Shown here: positions 1 through 10,758 of the stretch, in pieces
Layout: each line of letters begins with the position of its first letter
Position numbering within the stretch: the stretch's first letter is position 1
Origin: Lentinula raphanica
Lineage: Eukaryota; Basidiomycota; Agaricomycetes; Agaricales; Omphalotaceae
Length of the DNA stretch: 64,000 nucleotides
Reading direction: 5' to 3'
Assembly: GCA_027919835.1 (NCBI GenBank)
Contig: JANVFP010000031.1
Location: 310,001-374,000, forward strand
Made by a program: the position numbers and the translations under genes
The notes under the pieces: model-generated
Databases searched by the model: none
What the model was told of the DNA's origin: nothing
What the model saw: only the letters and a program-made list of their open reading frames with translations

Positions 1-13
1 CTCGACTTCAAAC

Positions 14-2188
14 ATGCCTTTCCCCGAATCAAGCGAAAGGACTGCAATGCAACAACCACACAGCGGAAGTATCACTCCCACGCGAACAGTGAGAACAACG
101 TTCGGCGGACGTGGCAACCCACAACCGGCCTCAGTAGCGGACACGGTTAGCTCGTGGCGGCAACCTCACGACACGCTCTCAAGACCAGCGAGTCGCCGAG
201 ACAGCGTTCAAATACTATCCAACGAACCTGTGGAAGTCAATGTAATCGAGGAAATCCTTCCATTAAGACCTCATTCCAACTACTCTAGCCCGCCTAACAT
301 ATACATGCCAACTAACATGTCACCTAGTCATACCCCGCTATCTCCGTCTCACTCTCCAATTCCTACCTCACCGACTCGCTCCGTACACGGTTCACGAGTC
401 AACAATGAAGTCGTGAGTGAAGAAGTGCTGGAAGGTATTCGCGAGGACCCCATATCGTTTATGTCCACATTCCAAGAGACGGTCATTAACGATATTCGAC
501 AAGTACACTCGAATATTGTTAATAGCTTCTCTTCGATTGAACAAAAATACACTCGGTACTTCAATACAGTCAACAACGTCCTATTAACGCGCCCCGAATA
601 TGACACGGTACAGCGCAATCTCGATCAATTCAACTCAAGTAGCACTGGTATTACCCACTGCGTAATGGCTAGAAGTCCTAGTCCATTGCCAACACCCAAC
701 AGGTCGCTTCATTCTCCACATGCTCATTCCAACACGTCAAGCCTTCGACTACAAAACCCGGTTCTTCCAGTAGACAATCGTCCACCGGCTTTACCTCCAC
801 GACATACTAGACCACAATATACTAATCCAATGCCACAATACACAAAATTGACCGCTATACACGCCAAGGAGCTCGATGAGTGGAAAGACGGCGAAACGGA
901 ATCGAACCTTTCCACAAAGAAACATAAACTCTCTACCAACTTCAATTCACACCATATCCATTCTCATTCCTACTCCCCATCCATATCCACGGATCGGTCT
1001 GAGAGCCCGATAGGATTCATGATCAGCCCGGCTGAAGCAGCGCCGTTCATAGCCACTGCATCGTCTCTCCCACATGAGAACACAAATTTACCGTCACCGA
1101 AACAATGACGTCCTCCGACCAAATCAGTCACAACCGCACAGGTTGAAGAGTATATCCGGCTTCTATGCGAATCCGAGCAACAGTACAGAAAGCCAGCATG
1201 GCCCATATTCAACATGCTAGAGGTTATGTACAATTGTACCCAAGCAACCCCCGAGCGCGCTAGAACCGCGGTGCAACGCGAAGTTATCTCCCGGTTCTAT
1301 GTGCCATCATTTGTGTCATCCAGCCGTTCAAAGGGCATGATGACGGAACTCAGCAATCGTGCTCGCGCCCACCAAGATCGTCAAGAGGCTGCTCACGCCG
1401 CTGCAGAACAACGACAGACTGACGCCAAACCTCCTTCTATCGATACTCCTGCTGAGGCAATTGCTAAATGGCTTTGCCAATCCCAGTCAGCAAAACCTTG
1501 CAGCATTCTTGGGTTGTTCCACCGAGCCAAAACCAACACAGTCTCTTTATGTTCTATTCGTGGTAGACGATTGATGCAGCTGCGAGAACCACTGGAGATT
1601 GAACGGAGCACTATGGCGTCTGTCAGAATCGCGTACTTCATCACCGCCATTGAAGTGGTGCTCACTCCTTCATATTACGCCAATTTTCTACACGAGAACG
1701 CCATCTTAACAGCTTTCCCTATCCCAGAACCCTCTCGATACCCAAGAGATCCTCGAAACAGATCTATGGATGACATGGCTCGCTTCTTCGCGTCGCAAGG
1801 ACTTTCCATTGAAGATATCCATGACGCCGCGCTTTTTGCATATGTATGGCTCCGCAATATCAAAGCAGTCAACGTTGATATTGTGAACCTCGTATTTCAA
1901 CTTCGCTACCGGTTATATCCCCTCCTTATGACTCATGGCATCCCAGCTGGCGCGAATGAAGACCTGATGAATGTGGATGGTCTGATAACGCATCGTCCCT
2001 CCGCGCCTACTGCAGGAGAGTTCCTGGAGAGAATCAATATCTTCCCGCACAACCCCAATCGAGGCGACACTCCAGTGGCATCCACTTCTCAGCTCAACAC
2101 ATCGGAATCCATTGAAGACACCATGGATACTTCCGAGCCGAGTACCTCTAGCGTCATACCTACCGACACCTCTATGGATACGGTGTGA
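14..2188 (+). pseudogene. Gag-like protein of the DIRS-order element, interrupted by one TGA
   Basis: Two long frames, 14-1108 and 1214-2188, lie in the same reading phase. The 35 codons between them contain no other stop, so this is one frame of about 724 codons with a single TGA at 1106-1108. The N-terminal half is rich in Ser, Pro, Thr and His and looks disordered. The C-terminal half is better structured, with an alpha-helical stretch around 1620-1960, and ends in an acidic Ser/Thr tail. I recognise no named domain and see no zinc knuckle. Its place upstream of the RT-RNase H frame supports a gag role. A CGA-to-TGA or CAA-type transition would explain the break. Programmed readthrough is possible but has no visible support. 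The ATG at 14 may not be the true start because the element continues upstream. Confidence 0.6.
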
Positions 2189-2580
2189 TGTTATTGCGAC
2201 TCGGTATGCCAATAATATTTATTTTCAACTTCTCACTAATGGATGGGTAGTTCATCTTGGACCGCTACCTTGACTCTACTCATCCTCGATCATAATCACC
2301 TTATGGACAGTCAATCTTGGACCGCTACCTCGATCTGTTCATCTGAAGTCTCTACGACGAGATTATCCACCGATTGTAATATTACTTCGGTTGTACCCCA
2401 CAGTTCAACCTGGCCGGGGAGGGTGTAACGCCCATAATATATTTTGATTAGTAATCTCTCATACACCAGACTGTTTGCACATATTGTAACCTTAGTTCTT
2501 CTTTTATCCCGACTATTAACACGTCCAATATATCTTGTCGTGTTCATCGTCCGATATTAAGAAAGCTCGCCTCAACTCGA
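2189..2580 (+). other. Spacer where the reverse transcriptase core should lie; holds a 60-bp imperfect tandem repeat
   Basis: In intact relatives a reverse transcriptase of roughly 300 residues precedes the RNase H. Here only about 390 bases separate the gag stop from the RT tail, and all frames are broken. An imperfect duplication with a 60-base period repeats the word ATCTTGGACCGCTACCT (2254-2270 and 2314-2330). From about 2422 the sequence begins TGTAACGCCC, which resembles the start of Ty3-type LTRs common in agaricomycetes, so a small solo LTR or LTR fragment may have replaced the RT core. That last point is a guess. Confidence 0.4.
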
Positions 2581-3687
2581 GGCATCCACCTTATATTTCC
2601 AATCCAGGATCTTTCCAACCTTTCACCGCGCTCGCCGGAAGATGCCGCCTTCACATATGCTTTCCGCGATATCGATCGGATTACTCTACCTCTAGGTTAC
2701 AGATGGGCTTTAGACAAAGACATATTATTTGGAGTAGAGCCACTCTACTTTGGCTTTCTGTGGCATCTAGACTCTATGAGGGTATCAGTACCAGCCAGCA
2801 AAAGGGAGAAATATCTCGAGGAGATTCACAAATGGTCAAAATCACCGACTCATGACTCGGAGCAAGTACGAAAACTATATGGAAAGCTTCTCCACGTCAG
2901 CCTAATCCTTCCCATCGGAAGAGCCTACTTAGTCGAATTAGAGAAGTTCGAAGCAGAACTCAGCCACAAGGCTCCGCTTACGAAGCATCATGCGCCTCGA
3001 GGATGGCATGAGGACATGATTTGGTGGATCGAAAGGTTGTCCGCTCCCATATCTTCCCCCATTCCTGGACCAGCAGACCTCATCGATGTCGGAGCATACT
3101 CAGATGCTAGTAGCGGCTATGGCATCGGTTTATGCATCCGCGGTTACTGGAGAGCATACAGACTCCTCCCAGGCTGGAGAGGTCCTCACAACAAAAGAGA
3201 CATCGGCTGGGCAGAAGCCGTCGGTTACCTCTTCCTTATCATCATCGTGGCCAGCAGAGCAACACAACACAAGCACTACAAGTTCTGGGGGGACAACGAC
3301 GGAGTGGTCGAGGGCTGGTGGTCAGGCAGGAGCAGAAACAGATCTAAGAACAGTATATTCAAGAGCATACATAAAATCACTACAGAGTTTGAGTTCCACG
3401 CACACACCCGCTATATCCCCAGCGCCGAAAACCCAGCAGATCGTTTCTCGCAAGGACACGTGGGTCCCGAATGTTACCTCCTCCCACGAATCGCAATCCC
3501 GATTGATCTCCAACCCTTCATTGTCGACTATGACCACCCACTCTCATCTGCAGAGCTCGTTGAGAGAAATCATCACACAAACTTTGATGCCGCACCCCGA
3601 GGAGGAAGAGAGAGCAGACAGAGCTATAGTCAGTGGCAGCTTGAAGAGGAAGGAAGAATGCTATCTGCCTTCCAGCACGCATGGTAG
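2581..3687 (+). pseudogene. Reverse transcriptase C-terminal remnant plus RNase H of the DIRS-order element
   Basis: The frame is open from 2452 to the TAG at 3685-3687, and recognisable protein begins near 2600. The first part (about 2600-2900) corresponds to the region after the catalytic YxDD motif of the RT: it contains FPIQDLSNLSPRS, GYRWALDKD and YFGFLWHLDS-like words. The YxDD motif itself and everything before it are missing. The RNase H-like domain follows, with acidic residues in the expected contexts: DVGAYSDASSGYGIG, GWAEAVG, WGDNDGVVEGWW and SAENPADRFS. The first ATG in frame is at 2776. In an active element this protein makes the DNA copy and removes the RNA strand. Here it cannot polymerise. 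The recombinase frame starts 41 bases downstream in another phase. Confidence 0.75.
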
Positions 3688-3727
3688 TGTTATACATTAT
3701 CTTAGTATCACCCGCATAATCACATAT

Positions 3728-5068
3728 ATGTCAATAGTTCTAGCTACCGCATCGCATCATCATCACCCTCCTAATCGTAGTCTTTTACCTTCTCAACTAC
3801 GACCAAGCTGCTCAGCACGAGATCGGCTAACGCTGTGGAAACCCATAAATGAACGGGTGTTGCGAGACAGTGAAGGTAACGAATTGGCACTACCCAAAGA
3901 ATTGGGTGATAGAATCGAGAAAGTACTAGCAGCAGCTTTTGCAGAAAGCACTTTAGAAACATACGCAGCCGGCCTTCTAGCATTCCATGTGTTCTGCGAT
4001 TCGCGTGGCGTAGAGGAAAGCCAACGTGCCCCATGTAGCGTAGACTTGCTACAATCCTGGATCGCAACCATGGCAGGGAATTACGCGGGCACATCTATCA
4101 AGAACTATCTACATGGAGTACGGGCCTGGCATATCATGCATGGCATTGAATGGAATATCGACAAGCCAACTCTGGACACCATCATTCGAGGAGCCGAGCG
4201 ACTACAACCAGACAGATCGAAGTGCAAGAAAAGACAACCCTTCACAATCGAATACATTACGAAGATTCTTGATGACTTTGACCCCCAGAACCAGCTAGAT
4301 GCAGCCTGCGGGGGCTGTCTCACCACTAGCTTCTATTGCGCGGCCAGAGTCGGCGAGCTCACAGTACCAACCCTCAAAGATTTCACACCTGATAGATTTG
4401 TAACTCCCTCACAGATCAGAACAGCTACGGACCGCAATGGTTTCCAAACCACAGTCATACACGTTCCGCGCACCAAAAGCAGTCCAGTAGAGGGTGAGGA
4501 TCTATACTTCTCCCAGCAGTTGGGTCAAGCAGACCCCGACTGGTGGCTGCAAAATCATCTTGAGATCAACAAACCAGAATCAACGGAGCACCTGTTTGCT
4601 TATGGACAGACTATTGGACGACGTCAAGGACGCAGGGCTTTGACAAAATCTGCCTTCATTCAACGAATACACAAAGCAGCACGCAACAAGAACTTGCCAC
4701 TCCTCCAAGGACATGGAATTCGGATTGGAGCGACACTTGAATATTTGCTCAGGGGAGTTCCATTCGACGCCGTCCGAGTCATTGGGAGATGGCAGAGTGA
4801 TGCTTTCTTGCTATACTTACGCAAACATGCTGAAATCATGGCACCATACCTGCAACCAGAATTACATCAAGCCTTCATTCGATATACAATGCCACCAGTC
4901 CGATGTAAGTGCCCTCCTACCTACTGGGGATCCGCGGTCGCTGGATGCGTCGCGCACTCCTTCCTGTTGGGTATCGCAGCTGACCGCGTTCTCAGAAGAA
5001 TACTCAGTTGGGACCCGAGGGCATACTGCCCTCCCACCCAATCGCACCATAGCACTGATGTCAAATAA
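3728..5068 (+). CDS. Tyrosine recombinase of the DIRS-order element
   Basis: Site-specific recombinase of the lambda-integrase fold that would insert the circular DNA copy of the element by strand exchange. The N-terminal core-binding domain occupies about residues 30-150. The catalytic domain follows with all key residues visible: Arg in AARVGEL (codon 4346-4348), His-x-x-Arg in GHGIRIGA (4712-4723), the downstream GRWQSD tryptophan, and the nucleophile Tyr in LLYLRKH (4814-4816). The start at 3728 is chosen because upstream codons in this frame only shadow the RNase H. As drawn the protein has 446 residues. The last ~60 codons overlap the terminal repeat and may not be translated, since a GTAAGT donor-like site lies at 4903. 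The frame is intact, unlike the gag and RT parts. Confidence 0.85.
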   Translation: MSIVLATASHHHHPPNRSLLPSQLRPSCSARDRLTLWKPINERVLRDSEGNELALPKELGDRIEKVLAAAFAESTLETYAAGLLAFHVFCDSRGVEESQRAPCSVDLLQSWIATMAGNYAGTSIKNYLHGVRAWHIMHGIEWNIDKPTLDTIIRGAERLQPDRSKCKKRQPFTIEYITKILDDFDPQNQLDAACGGCLTTSFYCAARVGELTVPTLKDFTPDRFVTPSQIRTATDRNGFQTTVIHVPRTKSSPVEGEDLYFSQQLGQADPDWWLQNHLEINKPESTEHLFAYGQTIGRRQGRRALTKSAFIQRIHKAARNKNLPLLQGHGIRIGATLEYLLRGVPFDAVRVIGRWQSDAFLLYLRKHAEIMAPYLQPELHQAFIRYTMPPVRCKCPPTYWGSAVAGCVAHSFLLGIAADRVLRRILSWDPRAYCPPTQSHHSTDVK

Positions 5069-5158
5069 TATATAAATTGTGTAGACTACTCAGACGAGTC
5101 TCTCGTACATGCTACCTAGTCTCCGCATTGTTTATCATGCATCACTGAAGTTCAAAGA
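4972..5158 (+). repeat. Terminal direct repeat, copy B1
   Basis: 187 bp repeated at 5463-5649 with one visible mismatch (C at 5136 versus T at 5627). It overlaps the 3' end of the recombinase frame. Position immediately 3' of the ORFs fits B1 of a split direct repeat. Confidence 0.85.
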
Positions 5159-5462
5159 TGCCAGTTTGATGACTCAGTCGGCAAACTATAGTCTTCGAAC
5201 TGGACATGTGATGCGGTGCTGTCGTTCTCTTCCAGTACCGCATCACAACGAGTCCTAAGACTCACTCTTAGGGCAGCTCAAAACTTTCGACCACACCCAC
5301 CCACCCCCTTTGCAGCAGTTTCAACTCGCTGTCTGCAGTGCTCAAAATTTACAATAGGGCAGTTACAGTTCGTACTGCCACCGTAAACTGATTGTTCGAC
5401 CAACCAACCAACAAATGCAGTCCGAACTGGGTGAGTCAGACAGCGATAGGGCCCTCCCACCC
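5159..5462 (+). repeat. Presumed internal A2 segment of the split direct repeat
   Basis: This 304-bp segment lies between the two B copies. In Ngaro/PAT elements the segment here (A2) matches the 5' terminus (A1), which is outside the window, so identity cannot be tested. It contains short self-similar words around AAACTG/CAGTTT and a word related to the B repeat end (GCCCTCCCACCC at 5449-5461). No coding potential is seen. Confidence 0.5.
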
Positions 5463-5649
5463 TATCGCAGCTGACCGCGTTCTCAGAAGAATACTCAGTT
5501 GGGACCCGAGGGCATACTGCCCTCCCACCCAATCGCACCATAGCACTGATGTCAAATAATATATAAATTGTGTAGACTACTCAGACGAGTCTCTCGTACA
5601 TGCTACCTAGTCTCCGCATTGTTTATTATGCATCACTGAAGTTCAAAGA
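5463..5649 (+). repeat. Terminal direct repeat, copy B2 (3' end of element)
   Basis: Second 187-bp copy, 491 bp downstream of B1 and 186/187 identical by eye. The near identity suggests a fairly recent insertion despite the broken coding parts. Confidence 0.85.
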
Positions 5650-6183
5650 CCAGGCTTGCATGGTGGTTTGAAGCAAGAGCGACGAGCATCACGTGCCGCG
5701 TTCAAAGACTCAAGTTTGCCGGCGCTCATTTTGAGCTGGTCAAACTGCCAGTCCCTCCTTCTATGTATGTTACAGTAGATGGATAAGATTCAGAGTACTT
5801 ACTCCAGTAGGATCCATACGAATTGACTGATACAATAACTACTCATGGAAAAGGGAAGAAACCTTTGAAGCCGGTGATCACAGTTGCACAGTAATAACTC
5901 ATCTCTTTCTCCTCCATTGACGATGGATCATTTGCTCATGTTTATGGCTGCTCTACAGCCAAACGAAAGCGTTCTTCCGACGCTGACTGACTCAGAGTCG
6001 GAAACCATGGCATCTCCAGCTAAAAAGCGGGTGAGTCAGATTGCTGCTTTGCTACAGCTGAATGTCATCCTGAGATTCTTCGTTTCTGAAACGTTGAAAT
6101 CCTAAGAAATGGTCGCGACCAAGGAAAAGGCAAATATCAAAGATCAAAGTAGATATCAAAGAAAAAATACATATACTAGCAGA
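5650..6183. other. Intergenic, element 3' flank to UTP5 stop
   Basis: 534 bases. A short plus-strand frame starting with ATG at 5924 (MDHLLMFMAALQPNESV...) has a possible intron 6031-6104 and would continue with a basic KWSRPRKRQ stretch, overlapping the 3' end of UTP5. It has no recognisable domain and I do not call it a gene. Otherwise I see only AT-rich 3' flank. Confidence 0.3.
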
Positions 6184-8635
6184 TTATTCACTATCCTCCT
6201 CCTCCTCATCACTATAGTCTTCCTCTGCTTCGTCGTCAATGAAACCGTTCATGGTAGGTTCATCCTCATCCTCGTCTTCATCCTCGTCATCCTCATTCTC
6301 GTCATCTTCGTCTTCCTCAGACTCATCCTGACTACTTCCTCCAAGTTCGATATCTTCAACATCATCCTCTTCATTCCCACTGTCCACCTCAACCTCTACA
6401 TCCATCTGAGCGTCCTCGTCCTCACTTTCACCCTCCACATAATGGGTTTTCTCCACTGTTTTTGCTACAGAAGTTGGTTTTCCTGACTTCAACGTGATGG
6501 GTGCCGGAGCAGCTGACGACCGCATTTCTATTTGTGAAAGCACCATGTCTAGACGACCGCTCAATGACAGTAGATTGTCTTGCAACGTAAGGCGAGTGGT
6601 GAGAATTGAGTGAAGACCTGAAAGACGAGCTACCAGGTCCGGCATCTACGCGAAACGAAAAAAAAGTAGTTTGAGAAAACCACTCGGAGGTTACAAAAGG
6701 GAAACATACCGTCATCAAATGTCCACTGTGGATGGACAGCGTCGTCTTGACCCAGTTGATCAACCCTGTTCCTCTCTGCGAACTTGCACCCCCACCCCCG
6801 CCCTTCATATTCCCTGCTCTCGCACCTCTCCCTAACCGTTCTACGCACGCGATGATGAGCGGCACAGCCAGTTGAGGAGGCAGTTTCTGGACAGTATTCC
6901 GTATTAACGTTATATCGGAATGGGCTAAACATGTCTCCATCAACCGCGTATCAGACGAATGCAGAGCCTGGATCAACGTCCGTGTTAAAGAAGCTGCGGG
7001 GACGACGTTCAGTCCGTCCTGATTGATTCTGGACTTTTGCTTTTTGTTTAAGGTTGACTCGGAGTCGCTGTCGCCCGGTAGAGGGACTGCGCCAGAGACA
7101 GCTGTGAGGCGCTCTCCTAGACTCATTTCGGCTATGTCGACATCAAGGTGGCCTTCGACGTTCCGGTTGTCGAGATTGTCTAAAGTCTCATCTTGACCTA
7201 GGTCGACCCCAGAACCAACCGCAGCTGAGGTTTCGGTATAACGTTTGCTGGGAACTCCCTGGAGAGGCATTGAGAAATGCGCGCGCGCTCAAGCGAGAAC
7301 ACATACCGGTTGGGTTTCGGATATATCGTCGAGACTAGCATTCGGTATTGAAAGTACTGGGATAAAATTGCCGTTCTCGTCTTGGTAGTCCTAAGAGGAT
7401 TGAGGTATGAAACGAAGGCCCGCCTTTCATGAAGAAAGAAGGCTTACAAGCACATCGAAAACAGGTTTAACGCCTCCTACAATCCGCGCGACCCGAATGC
7501 TACGCGAAGAACCCTCGACGAACGAACTTGCAACCACCTGGGAAGAGTTGCCTTTGGATGAAGAGGAAAGAGTTGACCGAGGAAGAAGGGTAGCCATCTG
7601 ATGCGGTGTACGATTCGATTTCGATGTTGGTGTCAGCTCGTCGGGTATTGGATACACAGACACGTTGCCTGAGGCAGCCAAGGTCAGAAGGGTGGATGTG
7701 GATGTGGATAATGAGATATGACGGGCATCCGAGTCTAGCTGGATCGAAGCTATCATTTTGCCTGTGGACGAAGTCTCCGGAGGGACCTCCCATAACGAGA
7801 CAATACGGTCGCTGTCTGCCATAGACACGAATCGTTTGCAAGGCGATGAAGATGTGTCCCATTGGAGGTTTTTGATAGGGGATGCGTGTCCTGTGAATGA
7901 AGCCAACTCCTGCGGTTTTTCTTTTGCGGAAGTGATGTCGGTGGAAAGTAATCGGATGGAATGATGTCCTGCGAGGATTTCAGCGTTTCCGCCATCGTAT
8001 ACAGGCCGTATGGACAGGGATGTATATGGTATCCGGTCATCATTTTTCCAACTCCCTCTCAACTCATTCTTGCGAACATTCCACAGACGGACAACACCGT
8101 CAGCACCAGATGTCCAAACGTTATCGAGTTCACCTCCTTCAAGATCTACAGTCACTAGTGAGAGTATTGCAGAAGTGCTTGATGGATGTGAAAGCGTTGA
8201 AAGCACTTGGCCGTGTGTCGGTGAAAAGAACAAAACCGAGCCGTCCGACAAACCTAATGCGATAGTTCGAATTGGAGCGGATCCTGACTGAGCGTCGTCT
8301 ACTGTCTGACTCTTTCTCCGTTTTTTCTTGCTAGGTGGGACACCATTTGAGGTGACGTTCATGGAAAGATGACACCATGATAATGAAGAGACTCGAGCAG
8401 TCTCTACGATGTATTCTGCGACAGATTGTCCGGTTGTGGTGTCATATACGCGTAGCCGATGCTTGTCCACTGCTAGAGATAGATAAGCGAATAGATCTCC
8501 TTTGTCGGAAAAGGAGGAAAGGGCAGTAAGGTGAGATGCATCCTCGACTACCGGCTGAGAGATAGTCGAAGTAGCTACGGGCCGGGTTTTTGAATGTTTT
8601 GTCCGATTCTTTTTTGATTTTTCTGAGGCGAGCAT
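6184..8635 (-). CDS. UTP5: U3 snoRNP protein Utp5 (WDR43 family)
   Basis: Subunit of the t-UTP/UtpA complex of the small-subunit processome, acting in the nucleolus on early pre-rRNA transcription and 18S processing. Four exons join in frame: 8635-7448, 7390-7307, 7258-6710 and 6645-6184, giving 760 residues. The N-terminal 390 residues form a WD40-type propeller (words such as VWTSGADGVVRLWNVR and RIVSLWEVP). The C-terminal Utp12 domain contains LTRTLIQALHSSDTRLME and LPPQLAVPLIIACVERLG. The last ~110 residues are a long acidic Glu/Asp tail, common in nucleolar proteins. The start lies in a lysine-rich MLASEKSKKNRTK context. It is divergent from PHO85. Confidence 0.93.
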
Positions 8636-8911
8636 TTGCAGCAGATAGCGCCAAGTTTTTAGAGAGACTACGCGCTGAAAGACAGCAGGTTGTCGAGGTT
8701 AACGAGAACTTCGAGTTTTCCAAAATTTTGCTTGAGCTTGTCACGTGGATTCAGAGTCGGTCCGGCAGAAACGGCAGATTTGTCTTTCTCGTCAATTCTC
8801 TCTCTCCTCTCTCATTTTATCTTCTTCGCCTTGACCTCTACACCTCTCTTTCTTCATCTCCTTCTTCTCATTTACATCTTATTACTGCGATTATTTAGAT
8901 CGCTTACGAAA
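8636..8911. promoter_or_regulatory. Divergent promoter UTP5/PHO85
   Basis: 276 bases between two start codons. The PHO85 side has a long pyrimidine tract (about 8790-8880, repeated CTCTCT, TTCTTC and CACCTCT words), a typical core-promoter feature of filamentous fungi just upstream of the transcription start. No clear TATA box is seen. Confidence 0.6.
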
Positions 8912-10376
8912 ATGAACTATGTACAGGTACGTTCGCCTTCTAGGTCTCTCGAATCTGAAGTGAACCTTTTGTGGCGATTCTATAGCTCGAGAAACTAGGC
9001 AAGTCATCCAGAGAAACTCATGTTGTTGTTGACCATCTCATAGTATGGTGCAGGTGAAGGGACATATGCGACAGTGTACAAGGTGCGCGATATCTCATCT
9101 TGAAATTTATCTCGAAATGCTCATCACGTTGTAGGGAAGGTCAAGAACCACAAATGAAATTGTTGCCTTGAAGGAAATACATCTGGATGCAGAAGAAGGC
9201 ACTCCCTCCACAGCAATCCGTGAAATCTCCCTTATGAAGGAGCTCAAGCATGTCAACATCGTTCGGCTTCACGATGTGATCCACACAGAAACTAAGCTTG
9301 TCCTCATCTTCGAGTTCTGTGAACAAGACCTCAAAAAATACATGGATCAGCATGGCGAGCGTGGCGCTCTGGATCCCAATACCGTTCGCAGTTTCATGTA
9401 CCAACTGCTGAAGGGCACAGCCTTTTGCCACGAAAACCAGGTCTTACACCGAGATTTGAAGCCACAAAACCTTCTGATCAACCGCAAAGGCGAGCTAAAG
9501 CTGGGTGATTTTGGTTTAGCGAGAGCGTTTGGTGTGCCAGTCAACACGTTCTCGAATGAGGCGAGTCTCCATTCAGCATTCATGCACACAATATACTGAT
9601 ATCGTCATTCACTCGATTCCTGTGCCTAGGTGGTGACTCTCTGGTACCGAGCACCAGATGTTCTCCTTGGTTCCCGAACATACAGTACTTCCATCGACGT
9701 TTGGTCATGCGGGTGCATTTTCGCCGAAATGATATCAGGACTGCCACTTTTCCGGGGAAGAGATAATAACGACCAGCTCCTGCACATCATGAGAATCATC
9801 GGCACGCCGAGTCAACAAACGTTTGACAAGATGGCCAAAGAATCTGTATGTATACGTCAGCTCATCTCTGTTTCCCCTTCTCACCTTCTTCCGTAGCCCG
9901 AAATTCAAATAAAACAATATCCTCGTTATCCTAAACAAGATCTTCGTGCAGTGATTCCTAAAGCATCGCCTCACGGTAAGCGACTTGTCATCGCTTGATC
10001 ACGTGAGAGGAATACTGATGTGGATGCAGCTATCGATCTTCTCGAGCGTTTGCTTAAATTCGATCCTACCGAAAGAATATCTGCTGCCGAAGCACTCTCC
10101 CATCCTTACTTCACGGCATCTGCCGCGAACACCACGTTTACTGTGGGATCGATGGCACCCCCTGCCTTTACATTCCCGCACCCTCATGGCCTCCCTCCTC
10201 CCCAGCAACAACCGCAGGCGGCGGCATATAGTCGCCCCCCGGCCTTCATGACGAACAACGTTCCTGTTCACCCTGCAATGCAACAACAACAAGCGCAAGC
10301 CGCGGGCATGGGCGCAGGTTTTGGTTCAGTGCCCATGCATTTCAACCCGCCACAGTTTGGGCACAATCCGCGGTGA
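8912..10376 (+). CDS. PHO85: Cyclin-dependent kinase Pho85
   Basis: Nutrient-sensing CDK that with different Pcl cyclins phosphorylates targets in phosphate, glycogen and cell-cycle control, in nucleus and cytoplasm. Seven exons (8912-8926, 8986-8998, 9054-9082, 9135-9560, 9630-9845, 9897-9975, 10030-10376) sum to 1125 nt, giving 374 residues. Visible motifs: [13 protein letters not shown]-loop, VALKEI lysine, the PSTAIRE cyclin helix, HRDLKPQN catalytic loop, DFGLARAFG, and the [20 protein letters not shown] activation segment typical of Pho85 rather than Cdc28. The C-terminal ~75 residues form a Pro/Gln/Ala-rich extension not needed for the kinase fold. Two introns have GC rather than GT donors (8999 and 9561); both are required to keep conserved kinase residues in frame. 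Confidence 0.95.
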
Positions 10377-10758
10377 TACGTTGTCGTTGTTGGATCTTAG
10401 AATCTCTGTCTCTGTGTTATGTTGTATGTGTGTCATTTGGATTTGAACTGTTAGCTTTGAGATACCTCGAAATGGACACCACGTATGCATCTTCCGTCTT
10501 CCTCCGATCAATGCCCAACTATGTACCTTGTACCACACCATGTAATAGTTTGTCGAATATAATGTTTTGCAGGTATTTCTTTACAACATTCAACGTGGAT
10601 AGGCTCTAGTTACATATATCATTGGGTAAATACACCTAAGCGTGTTTCTGGAGCATGGGTACAATAGCCTGTAAGTACATGTGTTGAGTTACAGTAGAGA
10701 TAATTTATAAGCGACAGCGATACAGATAGCAGAACAACGACGTATAACAAGGCCAGTA
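10377..10758. other. Convergent 3' flanks of PHO85 and the histidine kinase
   Basis: 382 bases between two stop codons. AT-rich, with no open frame of interest and no conserved element recognised. Both 3' UTRs must fit here and may overlap. Confidence 0.5.

Larger units (their letters stand above)
1..5649 (+). mobile_element. DIRS-order (Ngaro/PAT-like) tyrosine-recombinase retrotransposon, 5' end outside window, decayed
   Basis: Elements of this order move by reverse transcription but integrate with a tyrosine recombinase rather than a DDE integrase, and carry split or inverted terminal repeats instead of LTRs. Seen here in order: a gag-like frame, the C-terminal end of a reverse transcriptase joined to an RNase H domain, a tyrosine recombinase, and a 187-bp direct repeat (4972-5158 and 5463-5649) separated by 304 bp. 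That is the B1-A2-B2 layout of Ngaro/PAT elements. The matching A1 copy should lie upstream of base 1. The copy looks dead or non-autonomous: the gag frame has one in-frame TGA and the reverse transcriptase catalytic core is absent. The recombinase frame is fully open. Family level is confident; the exact clade is inferred from domain order and repeat layout. Confidence 0.85.

Noticed and set aside
3086..3727. N-terminal extension of the recombinase frame
   Set aside because: These codons overlap the RNase H domain in another phase and show no conserved content. The recombinase start is placed at 3728.
1..5649. Crypton DNA transposon
   Set aside because: Cryptons have a tyrosine recombinase but no RT-RNase H. 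The RNase H and RT tail here place the element in the DIRS order.
5884..6105. Small plus-strand gene starting near 5924
   Set aside because: Short, no domain, would overlap the UTP5 3' end, and depends on a guessed intron.
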